In this document: one piece after another, positions 16,478 through 21,968 of the stretch | Position numbering within the stretch: position 1 is the first letter of the stretch | How the letters are laid out: each line of letters begins with the position of its first letter | Source: a virus | Direction: 5' to 3' (one strand) | Virus record (IMG/VR): IMGVR_UViG_3300047476_000242 | Location: 1 to 27,908 of that record | Length of the DNA stretch: 27,908 nt | The notes under the pieces: model-generated | Told to the model about the DNA's origin: nothing | Seen by the model: the letters and a program-made list of their open reading frames with translations, nothing else | Databases searched by the model: none | Position numbers and translations under genes: made by a program

Positions 16478-16677
16478 ATTTTGACAGTATTGGTGGCCGC
16501 AGATTCTTTTTTGCCGTTGGTTTGACAGGATTATCGGCATTTCTACTTTATGCAGGCAAATTAACAAGTGGCGATTTCACAAGTGTTGTTAATTTTAATG
16601 TGATTGCCCTTGTTGCCGGACACACCGCAGACAAGTTTGCAAACAGGAAAACAAAAAATGATAATGATGTTGGTTAA
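16474..16677 (+). CDS. Holin-like protein, two membrane helices
   Basis: A 67-residue protein with two predicted membrane helices, about 10-27 (RFFFAVGLTGLSAFLLYAG) and about 35-52 (FTSVVNFNVIALVAGHTA), and a short, highly charged C-terminus (KFANRKTKNDNDVG), the layout of a class II holin. It sits after the endolysin and overlaps the Rz-like gene by 20 bases. It would let the endolysin pass the inner membrane. Assignment is from topology and context. Confidence 0.65.
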   Translation: MNFDSIGGRRFFFAVGLTGLSAFLLYAGKLTSGDFTSVVNFNVIALVAGHTADKFANRKTKNDNDVG

Positions 16678-17137
16678 AACTTACTGGAAACAACTTGCGG
16701 CAGTGGCCTTAATTCTATTTGTTTTTCTTTTTGGATGGTATAAGGGCAACGCATATCAAAAAGCCAAATTTGAAGCGTTTGTGCAAAGCCAAAAGGAATT
16801 GGCAATTCAACAACAAGCCCGCAATGATTTAATTAAAAAGAATCAAGATTTGGTCTTGGTTCAATCGTCAAATGCTTACAATGACACAATCAAAAGGATA
16901 AATGACCATTATGCAAAAAATAAGCCTATTATTATTAATCGCGTTGACGGGTTGCACAACACTGACCCCAGTTCCAACACAATGCCCAACGTTCAAAAAA
17001 CCGCCGGCGCATTTACCGAAAGCGGGCGAAACGAAAACGCAATTTCTCTTGAACATGATTGCGCCATAACAACGGCACAATATAACGCGTTGCATGAAAC
17101 ATGGGATGATTTGTGCAAAGTAAATCAATGCGAATAA
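16658..17137 (+). CDS. Rz-like inner-membrane spanin
   Basis: A 159-residue protein. I take ATG 16658 (MIMMLVKTYWK...), preceded by CAGGA; the open frame runs further upstream but that part lies in the holin gene. N-terminal membrane helix (about 10-29, QLAAVALILFVFLFGWYKG) and a long periplasmic helical region (about 30-85), as in i-spanins. A second gene, Rz1-like, is nested in another frame between 16911 and 17069, which is the lambda-type arrangement and strongly supports the call. Acts with Rz1 to fuse inner and outer membranes in the last step of lysis of a Gram-negative host. Confidence 0.82.
   Translation: MIMMLVKTYWKQLAAVALILFVFLFGWYKGNAYQKAKFEAFVQSQKELAIQQQARNDLIKKNQDLVLVQSSNAYNDTIKRINDHYAKNKPIIINRVDGLHNTDPSSNTMPNVQKTAGAFTESGRNENAISLEHDCAITTAQYNALHETWDDLCKVNQCE
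16911..17069 (+). CDS. Rz1-like outer-membrane lipoprotein spanin, nested in Rz
   Basis: A 52-residue reading frame wholly inside the Rz-like gene in a different frame. It begins MQKISLLLLIALTGC, a compact lipoprotein signal with lipobox LTGC, so the mature protein starts at Cys15. The mature part is proline-rich (TLTPVPTQCPTFKKPPAHLP), as in lambda Rz1. AAGGA lies at 16894-16898; an in-frame ATG at 16902 is too close to it, so ATG 16911 is preferred, although its 12-base spacer is slightly long. The nested lipoprotein and its position are diagnostic of a two-component spanin and imply a host with an outer membrane. Confidence 0.87.
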   Translation: MQKISLLLLIALTGCTTLTPVPTQCPTFKKPPAHLPKAGETKTQFLLNMIAP

Positions 17138-17154
17138 TCGCTGAAGGATAAGAC

Positions 17155-18315
17155 ATGATTGATGTTGGTTTAAAGCAGTATGCGACTGAAAAACAGTTGC
17201 ATTACATAAACGCAATCAATGAACATGGAAGTTACCGAAAAGCGGCCGCCGCATTAAATTGCAGTAAGGGTTCAATACAAAAAGCGGTTGAATTGGTAAG
17301 AATGAAAGCCGCAAAGCATGGTTATGCCCCTGATTTTGGCATGGTTCATTCAGTTCCCGAACCGTTTATTGTCAAAGGCCATTCGACACTTTACGATAAA
17401 GACGGCAACACAAAGTTGCAATGGGTAAAGACAACCGTTGAAGACACCAAACTTCAACAAATGATGTTGGAAGCAATTGAAGCGTTGAAAGAAGACATCC
17501 CGCGTGTCAAACCTATTGCCGCACCTAAATATGGCAATCAAAACCTTTTAAACTGCTATGTCATAACCGATTATCATTTAGGCATGCTGGCGTGGAGTGA
17601 GGAAACAAAGGGCGGCGATTGGGATATTGACATTGCACAGGATTTAATCATAAAGTGGTTTGAACAAGCAATCGAACAATCACCCAATGCAGACACCGCA
17701 GTTTTTGCACAGATGTCAGATTTCTTGCATTTTGATGGCATGGATGCCGTTACGCCTGCATCAAAACATTTGCTTGATGTTGACACAAGGTTTGCCAAGT
17801 TGGTTCGGTCAGCAATCAGGGTATTGCGAACAGTGATTGATATGTTGCTGGCCAAGCATCAAAAAGTTCATGTCATTATGGCAGACGCAAACCATGACCC
17901 AGTTTCACAAATATGGTTGCGCGAATGGTTCAGCGTGTTATATGAGAATGAACCGCGTATCACAGTGGACAAATCGCCAAACCCTTATAATGCGTTTGAA
18001 TTTGGTAAGACCGCATTGTTTTTCCATCATGGCCATAAACGCAAAGTGACAAATGTCAGTGAAGTATTTGCAGGCCAATTCCGTGAAATGTTTGGTCGCA
18101 CAAAATATGCCTATGCACATACAGGCCATTTGCATTCGATTGATGTGAAAGAAAACAACTTGATGATTGTAGAACAGCATCGAACGCTTGCCCCTGCGGA
18201 TGCGTATGCCGCACGCGGCGGTTGGTTGTCAGGTCGTGATGCCAAAGTGATTACATATCACAGCCAATTTGGTGAAGTCAGCCGATTAACCATTAATTCC
18301 GACATGCTAAAGTAA
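17155..18315 (+). CDS. HTH plus calcineurin-like metallophosphoesterase
   Basis: A 386-residue protein, start ATG with AAGGA upstream. An N-terminal helix-turn-helix (about 18-48, NEHGSYRKAAAALNCSKGSIQKAVELV) of the type seen in transposase and phage DNA-binding proteins is joined to a metallophosphoesterase domain (about 130-345). Metal-site motifs: DYH (D139, H141), SDFLHFDG (D189), ADANHD (N246, H247), HHGH (291-294) and GHLH (324-327). All five blocks of the calcineurin fold are present. The enzyme probably cuts a phosphodiester or phosphomonoester, possibly DNA or a nucleotide; the substrate is not known. Genes of this architecture occur in other phages between lysis and early regions. 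Confidence 0.85.
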   Translation: MIDVGLKQYATEKQLHYINAINEHGSYRKAAAALNCSKGSIQKAVELVRMKAAKHGYAPDFGMVHSVPEPFIVKGHSTLYDKDGNTKLQWVKTTVEDTKLQQMMLEAIEALKEDIPRVKPIAAPKYGNQNLLNCYVITDYHLGMLAWSEETKGGDWDIDIAQDLIIKWFEQAIEQSPNADTAVFAQMSDFLHFDGMDAVTPASKHLLDVDTRFAKLVRSAIRVLRTVIDMLLAKHQKVHVIMADANHDPVSQIWLREWFSVLYENEPRITVDKSPNPYNAFEFGKTALFFHHGHKRKVTNVSEVFAGQFREMFGRTKYAYAHTGHLHSIDVKENNLMIVEQHRTLAPADAYAARGGWLSGRDAKVITYHSQFGEVSRLTINSDMLK

Positions 18316-18367
18316 ATTAATGATTTTCACTATTGTTTGCATGGAATATTAAGCAGATTATTAGATG

Positions 18368-18383
18368 CAAGCAATTTTGCTTG
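18368..18383 (+). promoter_or_regulatory. Hairpin just upstream of pqqA
   Basis: CAAGCA-ATTT-TGCTTG forms a perfect 6-bp stem, ten bases before the pqqA ribosome-binding site. It has no T tract, so it is a poor terminator; it could be an mRNA processing or stability element. The 90-base gap here also has weak promoter-like hexamers (TTTTCA-17-TATTAA at 18324-18352), which I do not regard as proven. Confidence 0.35.
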
Positions 18384-18392
18384 GTATTTATT

Positions 18393-18397
18393 AAGGG
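18393..18397 (+). promoter_or_regulatory. Ribosome-binding site of pqqA
   Basis: AAGGG, eight bases before ATG 18406. The strength and spacing match the other genes of this phage and show that the 23-codon frame is set up for translation. Confidence 0.75.
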
Positions 18398-18405
18398 CTA
18401 ACATC

Positions 18406-18477
18406 ATGTGGACAAAACCAGCGGCAACAGAAATGCGTTTCGGATTTGAAGTGACAATGTATGTGATGAATAAATAG
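18406..18477 (+). CDS. pqqA: PqqA-like coenzyme PQQ precursor peptide
   Basis: A 23-residue peptide that opens MWTKPAATEMRFGFEVTMY. It has every hallmark of PqqA: 23-residue length, MWxKP start, RxGFEVTMY core, and the Glu-x3-Tyr pair (E15 and Y19). In known biosynthesis PqqE (a radical SAM enzyme working with the PqqD chaperone) crosslinks this Glu and Tyr, and they become the carbon skeleton of pyrroloquinoline quinone. The gene has its own ribosome-binding site and lies at the end of the rightward late block. No pqqB, C, D or E gene is in the window, so the peptide must depend on host enzymes. Likely an auxiliary metabolic gene that supports PQQ-dependent dehydrogenases during infection; decoy or other use is possible. 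Confidence 0.93.
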   Translation: MWTKPAATEMRFGFEVTMYVMNK

Positions 18478-18480
18478 TTG

Positions 18481-18508
18481 AAAAAATAGGGGGCGTTTTA
18501 AGCCCCCT
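18481..18508 (-). terminator. Intrinsic terminator of the leftward operon, beside pqqA
   Basis: Perfect stem GGGGGC/GCCCCC (18489-18494 and 18502-18507). On the minus strand it is followed by TATTTTTT, a good U tract, so it ends leftward transcripts from the 18567 gene. In the rightward direction the hairpin is followed only by TTAAACG, so it would be at most a weak stop for pqqA transcripts, though it may protect their 3' end. Confidence 0.78.
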
Positions 18509-18566
18509 TAAACGTTGCGTGCGGAGATTCACGCCAAATGGCATTTTCATGCCAGTTCATTTTATT

Positions 18567-18788
18567 TTAAATTTTATCGTAATGCAATCCATCATTAGAA
18601 TTGCGACCAATATTTTCAATCCTTTGTTCGCCATCACCCCAGCTTGTGTCAACAACATCAACTGGCAATGGAGGCGGAATATATTTTTCTTTTTTCTTCA
18701 CGCCAAAAATTTTTTCAAATTGCTTTTCACCTTCAGGCGAAAGAACCCTTGAAATTAAATTGTCGCCAGTTATGTCATTTTTTGCCAT
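18567..18788 (-). CDS. Hypothetical protein, last gene of the leftward operon
   Basis: A 73-residue protein; I use the second of two adjacent ATGs (18788) because AAGGTGG lies six bases upstream of it. Sequence is charged and soluble: MAKNDITGDNLISRVLSPEGEKQFEKIFGVKKKEK, then a proline-rich YIPPPLPVDVVD element. No family recognised. Its start overlaps the small membrane protein gene 18775-18954, and the bidirectional-looking hairpin at 18481-18508 lies downstream. Confidence 0.7.
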   Translation of the reverse strand: MAKNDITGDNLISRVLSPEGEKQFEKIFGVKKKEKYIPPPLPVDVVDTSWGDGEQRIENIGRNSNDGLHYDKI

Positions 18789-18954
18789 CATTCACCACCT
18801 TTTCAACCGAATCAATAAACGCCGTTAAAAACCCCAACGGAATTGCCATCAACACATACCACCAATTGTGTTCGGATGTAATAAACCAAGCAATCCCAAG
18901 TTGACCAATCAAGTCAACGATTGTGTATTGTTTTTTTGCTAAATAGTGAATCAT
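18775..18954 (-). CDS. Small membrane protein, 59 residues
   Basis: The reading frame starts at ATG 18954, overlapping the stop of the preceding gene (TAATG), and ends 14 bases inside the next gene. Two hydrophobic segments, about 12-26 (IVDLIGQLGIAWFIT) and about 31-48 (WWYVLMAIPLGFLTAFID), suggest a two-pass membrane protein. The overlaps on both sides and the AAGGTGG ribosome-binding site of the next gene within its end support a true gene. Function unknown; could act on the host membrane or in superinfection control. Confidence 0.72.
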   Translation of the reverse strand: MIHYLAKKQYTIVDLIGQLGIAWFITSEHNWWYVLMAIPLGFLTAFIDSVEKVVNDGKK

Positions 18955-19097
18955 TATTTTTTACCAATCAATATATGTGTTTCATTGCCGCGTGAAAACG
19001 AAACAATGCAACCGTTTTCTTTATCAATCATGCGCGAAACATACATTCCAGTTATGAAAGAAAACAAACAACATGCAATTAAAAATTTATTATCCAT
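18954..19097 (-). CDS. Small membrane-anchored protein, 47 residues
   Basis: MDNKFLIACCLFSFITGMYVS: short N-terminal hydrophobic helix (about 5-20), then a polar tail with RMIDKENGCIVSFSRGNETHIL. Start ATG 19097 overlaps the stop of the winged-helix gene (TAATG), and its own stop overlaps the next start. These tight couplings are the main evidence. No lipobox with certainty (ACC at 8-10 is possible but unconvincing). Function unknown. Confidence 0.7.
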   Translation of the reverse strand: MDNKFLIACCLFSFITGMYVSRMIDKENGCIVSFSRGNETHILIGKK

Positions 19098-19549
19098 TAT
19101 GCTACCCCGTCAAATAATGAAAAAGATGAACCAATTGATGCGCCAACCGATTTTCGTTTTGGGCGTTGCCAAGCATAGTCACTGCCGGGTCGGTCAAGGT
19201 TGCGAATGATTCGACCGTGTGGGGATGCCACATCACGCATTTTGTTGTGGGCAATGTCAGAAATAGACATCATGCGTTCAGACAATTCTTGTTCAATTTG
19301 CTTTTCAGTGCGCGGCACATATTCACGCGCAGTTGACCGATAAAAACGTAAATTGCCAATTTGCTTTAATTTTACAGCGCGAATGTGACCGTGTTTTATT
19401 AAAAACCGCAAATGAAATTTAAGCGTGCCAACCGACATTTCAAACATTGTTGACAATTCAGGTTGTGTTTTTACTTCATTTAATAATGCGTTGTAAATTG
19501 CCAATCGCTTTTGGTCGCATATTTTATAACGTTCAAGATTCGTTTTCAT
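19097..19549 (-). CDS. Winged-helix DNA-binding protein
   Basis: A 150-residue protein. Residues about 14-70 form a winged-helix domain: RLAIYNALLNEVKTQPELSTMFEMSVGTLKFHLRFLIKHGHIRAVKLKQIGNLRFYRST can be read as helix 1, helix 2, recognition helix (SVGTLKFHLRFLIKHG) and wing. It resembles small ArsR/MarR-type or phage regulators. The C-terminal half is charged (RTEKQIEQELSERMM, then GRIIRNLDRPGSDY). It is preceded by a 72-base leader and sits in the leftward early operon, so it may control early/late switching. No ligand-binding site is visible. Confidence 0.72.
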   Translation of the reverse strand: MKTNLERYKICDQKRLAIYNALLNEVKTQPELSTMFEMSVGTLKFHLRFLIKHGHIRAVKLKQIGNLRFYRSTAREYVPRTEKQIEQELSERMMSISDIAHNKMRDVASPHGRIIRNLDRPGSDYAWQRPKRKSVGASIGSSFSLFDGVA

Positions 19550-19621
19550 GTCGTTTTCTTTCTTATATGGATGGGCTTACTTTCACACCCCCTGCATGAT
19601 TTCAGCCCAATTCTTTACATG

Positions 19622-19891
19622 CTAGAACGGAATATTTTCGTCAGCAACATCAGGCAAGCCACCATCATTTTGATGATTGTTTGATTGATTATTGTTTGCA
19701 GTTTTTTCTTCAGGTTTAAACATTTGAAACCATCCGTCAAAGTTTACTGGCATTGATTCAATAATCAAAGCAATTCCAGCATCGTTTTTGGCTTCAATAG
19801 CAACGCCGCAACGATGCCAGCGTGTTTTCATTTCACCCGCTTTGTTTTTGTATTCACCGGCTTTCGCCATAACATTAAATAGAACCGCCAT
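19622..19891 (-). CDS. Small single-stranded-DNA-binding-like protein with SSB C-terminal tip
   Basis: An 89-residue protein. The first ~60 residues look like a minimal OB-type fold (MAVLFNVMAKAGEYKNKAGEMKTRWHRCGVAIEAKND...GWFQMF). It is followed by an N/Q-rich linker (about 64-78) and ends in PDVADENIPF, the acidic tip (DxxIPF) that bacterial SSB proteins use to call other repair and replication proteins. It overlaps the exonuclease gene end by 17 bases and lies in an exonuclease/annealing gene set, which fits a role in coating single strands during recombination. Shorter than canonical SSB, so I call it SSB-like rather than SSB. Confidence 0.72.
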   Translation of the reverse strand: MAVLFNVMAKAGEYKNKAGEMKTRWHRCGVAIEAKNDAGIALIIESMPVNFDGWFQMFKPEEKTANNNQSNNHQNDGGLPDVADENIPF

Positions 19892-20507
19892 TTTTAATAC
19901 CTTTCAATTGTTGTGTCAACGTTTCCGTTTCCGTTAAAAATTTAATAACTTCACTTTCTAGTTCGGCAATGTATTCATTATCACGATTAACGCGATAAAT
20001 ATATAAAGCCAAATCATCACCAACTTCAGGGCAATAGGACACAAAATCAACCCATTTGCGGCCAGTGCAAGCCAATTGCCATTGCATTTGATGATAATAC
20101 TTTGCAGGCGATTTGCCTGATAATACTGTTTCAACATGATTGGCGGCCGTTGGGCATTTAATTTCAATCAGCCCTTCATTGCCAACCATTCCGTCAGGTG
20201 ATGCGCCAGCCATTTCAATGGTTGGATGATTAACAAACGCAATTTCAGTGACAAACACACCTGACAACGCCTCATATAATGAACGTGCAACGGGTTCAAG
20301 CATTGTGCCGCGTTCCATGTGATGATTGGTAAACCCTTCATCCTTTGCACCTGTTAAGCGTTCGCAAACCAATTGAATACGGTAGTTGCGGCGCGTGGCC
20401 GCTTCACCTGATTTGCCAGTTGCCATAACATCAGCAACGCGACTGGCAGTTACTTTACCCAATCGCATGGCAAACCATTCGGGCGTGCCTTGTTCAATGT
20501 TTTGCAT
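19875..20507 (-). CDS. YqaJ-type viral recombinase / 5'-3' exonuclease
   Basis: A 210-residue protein from ATG 20507 (AAGGTG six bases upstream); the open frame extends 22 codons further but those lie in the preceding gene. Lambda-exonuclease/YqaJ motifs in order: GTPEWFAMRLGKVTASR (7-23), MERGTMLEP (64-72), GASPDG (101-106, metal ligand D105), LIEIKCP (113-119, catalytic E115 and K117) and YHQMQWQL (138-145). This is the complete PD-(D/E)XK set. It should degrade one strand of double-stranded DNA ends, giving a single strand to the ERF annealing protein encoded just upstream in the operon. Confidence 0.93.
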   Translation of the reverse strand: MQNIEQGTPEWFAMRLGKVTASRVADVMATGKSGEAATRRNYRIQLVCERLTGAKDEGFTNHHMERGTMLEPVARSLYEALSGVFVTEIAFVNHPTIEMAGASPDGMVGNEGLIEIKCPTAANHVETVLSGKSPAKYYHQMQWQLACTGRKWVDFVSYCPEVGDDLALYIYRVNRDNEYIAELESEVIKFLTETETLTQQLKGIKNGGSI

Positions 20508-20646
20508 CAAGTTCACCTTTTTTAACTGGATTTGCAAGGCGGTATTTGTCACCCAAATATGCAATCGCTTCAATTAATTTTTTATCGTAAATTTTGCGGT
20601 GTTTTGGGTCAGGATTTTTCATGCCATAAAGTGAAATGATTGTCAT
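20494..20646 (-). CDS. Small hypothetical protein, 50 residues, between ERF and YqaJ genes
   Basis: Start ATG 20646 has AAGGA nine bases upstream; the gene ends 14 bases inside the exonuclease gene. Sequence: MTIISLYGMKNPDPKHRKIYDKKLI then EAIAYLGDKYRLANPVKK, basic and helical. It fills the space between two recombination genes with tight coupling, so I consider it real. Possibly a small partner of the annealing or exonuclease protein; no known motif. Confidence 0.72.
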   Translation of the reverse strand: MTIISLYGMKNPDPKHRKIYDKKLIEAIAYLGDKYRLANPVKKGELDAKH

Positions 20647-20647
20647 T

Positions 20648-21220
20648 TTATTTTCCTTCAAAAAGTGATTTCATTTGGTCTTTAGCAGTGACAACGGCTT
20701 TAGTTGCCGCAACATCGCCTTTGCATAACACAATGACAGTTTGATATGCCGTCATTAATTCATCCATTGTCTTGCAATTTGTTATTTGCTTGACCAATGT
20801 TTCAGTAGAAATGCGGTTGCCTTCATCACGATTGCTTGCCCTATCGCCATCATCATCATCAGCATATAGGCCGCAAATAGCAGAAAGAGAATAGCGGCGT
20901 AAATAGGTAAGTGCCGAACCAAACCCCTGCGGGTCTTGTTTTGATAGCGGGCATGTTGCAGTGTCTTCAACCCATTCCCCTGAAATGTGCAATAAACGCG
21001 TTGTAAGATGCAAGCGGCCATCATCACTTGGTGTTGGTGATTGCATGAATACAATATTGTTGTTGTTCAAATGATTCTTGACTGCATCAATCACGCTTGA
21101 TAAATCAGCATAGTTATTTTTTAGATGCGGATTTTTTGCGTTTTCCACAGCAAACTTAATTGATTTTTGCGCCAATAGCAAATCAGGCGATATTTTGATA
21201 AGTGATTCTGAAGTTTTCAT
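20648..21220 (-). CDS. ERF-type single-strand annealing recombinase
   Basis: A 190-residue protein from ATG 21220, which overlaps the previous stop (ATGA). The N-terminal domain has the ERF pattern: KFAVENAKNPHLKNNYADLSSVIDAVKNHLNNNNI (about 22-57; family pattern NP-K-YADL-VIDAV...L...GI) and later DPQGFGSALTYLRRYSLSAICGL (about 95-117; GSA-TYxRRYxL). An acidic stretch YADDDDGD follows. The C-terminal domain is helical. Together with the YqaJ exonuclease and SSB-tailed protein it makes a recombination set comparable to P22 Erf/lambda Red. Confidence 0.93.
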   Translation of the reverse strand: MKTSESLIKISPDLLLAQKSIKFAVENAKNPHLKNNYADLSSVIDAVKNHLNNNNIVFMQSPTPSDDGRLHLTTRLLHISGEWVEDTATCPLSKQDPQGFGSALTYLRRYSLSAICGLYADDDDGDRASNRDEGNRISTETLVKQITNCKTMDELMTAYQTVIVLCKGDVAATKAVVTAKDQMKSLFEGK

Positions 21221-21315
21221 AAGCAATACCACCATTTAATTAATGTGTAAGTGAAGAATAAGAATGCAACCAATGTAAATACATACAACGGCCAGTCGTG
21301 TTTTGTTTTGTTCAT
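21217..21315 (-). CDS. Single-pass membrane micro-protein, 32 residues
   Basis: The ATG at 21315 has GAGGG eight bases upstream; the stop TGA overlaps the ERF start (ATGA). Sequence MNKTKHDWPLYVFTLVAFLF then FTYTLIKWWYCL: a basic N-terminus and one membrane helix (about 9-28). The longer frame upstream to 21402 is only the shadow of another gene. Strong ribosome-binding site and overlap support it; function unknown. Confidence 0.68.
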   Translation of the reverse strand: MNKTKHDWPLYVFTLVAFLFFTYTLIKWWYCL

Positions 21316-21316
21316 G

Positions 21317-21538
21317 TTAATTGCCCTCGATGCTAAATATTTCGTTTTCGATGTCTTCAATAACAGACGATGAAAGAATTGACCAAATGTTGGTTGTGTC
21401 ACCTGTCAGTTCAACTGAACGGATGTCAATGTCATAAAGTGTTGGGGAATCGCCAGTGCCATAAGCGTCACGGCATTTTTCACAGGTATAGTAAACATCA
21501 AGGTCGATTCCGTTGATGGTGATGGTTTGAACAGACAT
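21317..21538 (-). CDS. Small acidic hypothetical protein, 73 residues
   Basis: MSVQTITINGIDLDVYYTCEKCRDAYGTGDSP: beta hairpin with a CxxC pair (C19, C22), then an acidic segment DIDIRSVELTGDTTNIWSIL and a helical acidic end SSSVIEDIENEIF. AAAGGA precedes the start. Small acidic early proteins of this kind often bind or mimic nucleic-acid-binding surfaces, but I have no evidence for a target. No family recognised. Confidence 0.7.
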   Translation of the reverse strand: MSVQTITINGIDLDVYYTCEKCRDAYGTGDSPTLYDIDIRSVELTGDTTNIWSILSSSVIEDIENEIFSIEGN

Positions 21539-21562
21539 ATTGTTTCCTTTCGTTTCCAGTAA

Positions 21563-21583
21563 GGGGCTTGCGCCCCGTTTTTT
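21563..21583 (+). terminator. Intrinsic terminator facing rightward inside the leftward operon
   Basis: GGGGC-TTGC-GCCCC (21563-21576) is followed by GTTTTTT on the plus strand, a regular intrinsic terminator for rightward RNA. The genes on both sides are read leftward; on that strand the hairpin is followed by TTACTGG, so it would not stop leftward transcription. It may stop antisense RNA or serve as an intercistronic RNA stabiliser. Confidence 0.65.
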
Positions 21584-21851
21584 AATTAATTTGTAAATTT
21601 ACAGCTTTAAAAATCGCTTCAGATTTGTAAAACCCTTTGTTTGGTTCAATAATAATACCGTTTTGTTCAATTTGCCAACAAGCAGAACCGCCTTTGTCAG
21701 TTTCATAAAAACAAGTTACATTGCCAATTTTAATTTCATGGCGTTTTGCAGGGATTCCATTAAAAAAACGATTTTGTAAAATTGTAATTTTAGTTGATGA
21801 TACTGATAAATTATTTTCTTTTGCGATTAATTTTGCTGTTTTTTCGTTCAT
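21582..21851 (-). CDS. Hypothetical protein, first gene of the leftward operon
   Basis: An 89-residue protein starting at ATG 21851 (MNEKTAKLIAKENNLSV...), with GAAAGAAAAC upstream, a weak ribosome-binding site; the 22 codons further upstream lie in the promoter region. Middle part HEIKIGNVTCFYETDKGGSACWQIEQNGI looks like a small beta sheet. The last segment NKGFYKSEAIFKAVNLQIN is helical. Being first in the early operon it is probably expressed early; function unknown. Confidence 0.68.
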   Translation of the reverse strand: MNEKTAKLIAKENNLSVSSTKITILQNRFFNGIPAKRHEIKIGNVTCFYETDKGGSACWQIEQNGIIIEPNKGFYKSEAIFKAVNLQIN

Positions 21852-21880
21852 GATGTTTTCTTTCGTTTCGTTTAATATGC

Positions 21881-21950
21881 GTTGTGCATGTGATAAATAT
21901 ACAGATAAATTATACATTGTGCAAACTATTTATACATTTTTTAAAAATAA
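21881..21950. promoter_or_regulatory. Divergent promoter/operator region
   Basis: This gap separates the leftward (from 21851) and rightward (from 21969) early blocks. It holds two TTGTGCA direct repeats (21882-21888, 21917-21923), each followed 8-10 bases later by TATACA (21898-21903, 21931-21936), and a third TATACA (21911-21916). On the minus strand TTGCAC (21924-21919), 17 bases, TATATT (21901-21896) is a candidate leftward promoter. The repeats may bind a phage regulator such as the winged-helix or Cro-like protein. A rightward promoter is not clear-cut. Confidence 0.5.
21909..21919 (-). repeat. Control motif CAATGTATAAT, copy A
   Basis: Read on the minus strand; one of three intergenic copies of CAATGTA(T/G)AAT. 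It contains a perfect TATAAT. The 11-mer TGTATAAATAG lies six bases upstream of it (21936-21926 on the minus strand), as it does directly upstream of copy B. Confidence 0.55.
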
Positions 21951-21968
21951 TTTGAAAGTGTGGTTTTT

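Noticed and set aside
18320-18352. 10-codon leader frame before the pqqA hairpin
   Set aside because: No Shine-Dalgarno and no repeated regulatory codons; too short to support as a leader peptide.
21882-21914. Rightward sigma-70 promoter for the VRR-NUC gene (TTGTGC with GATAAA)
   Set aside because: Matches are only three and four of six; too weak in such an AT-rich gap to list as a promoter.
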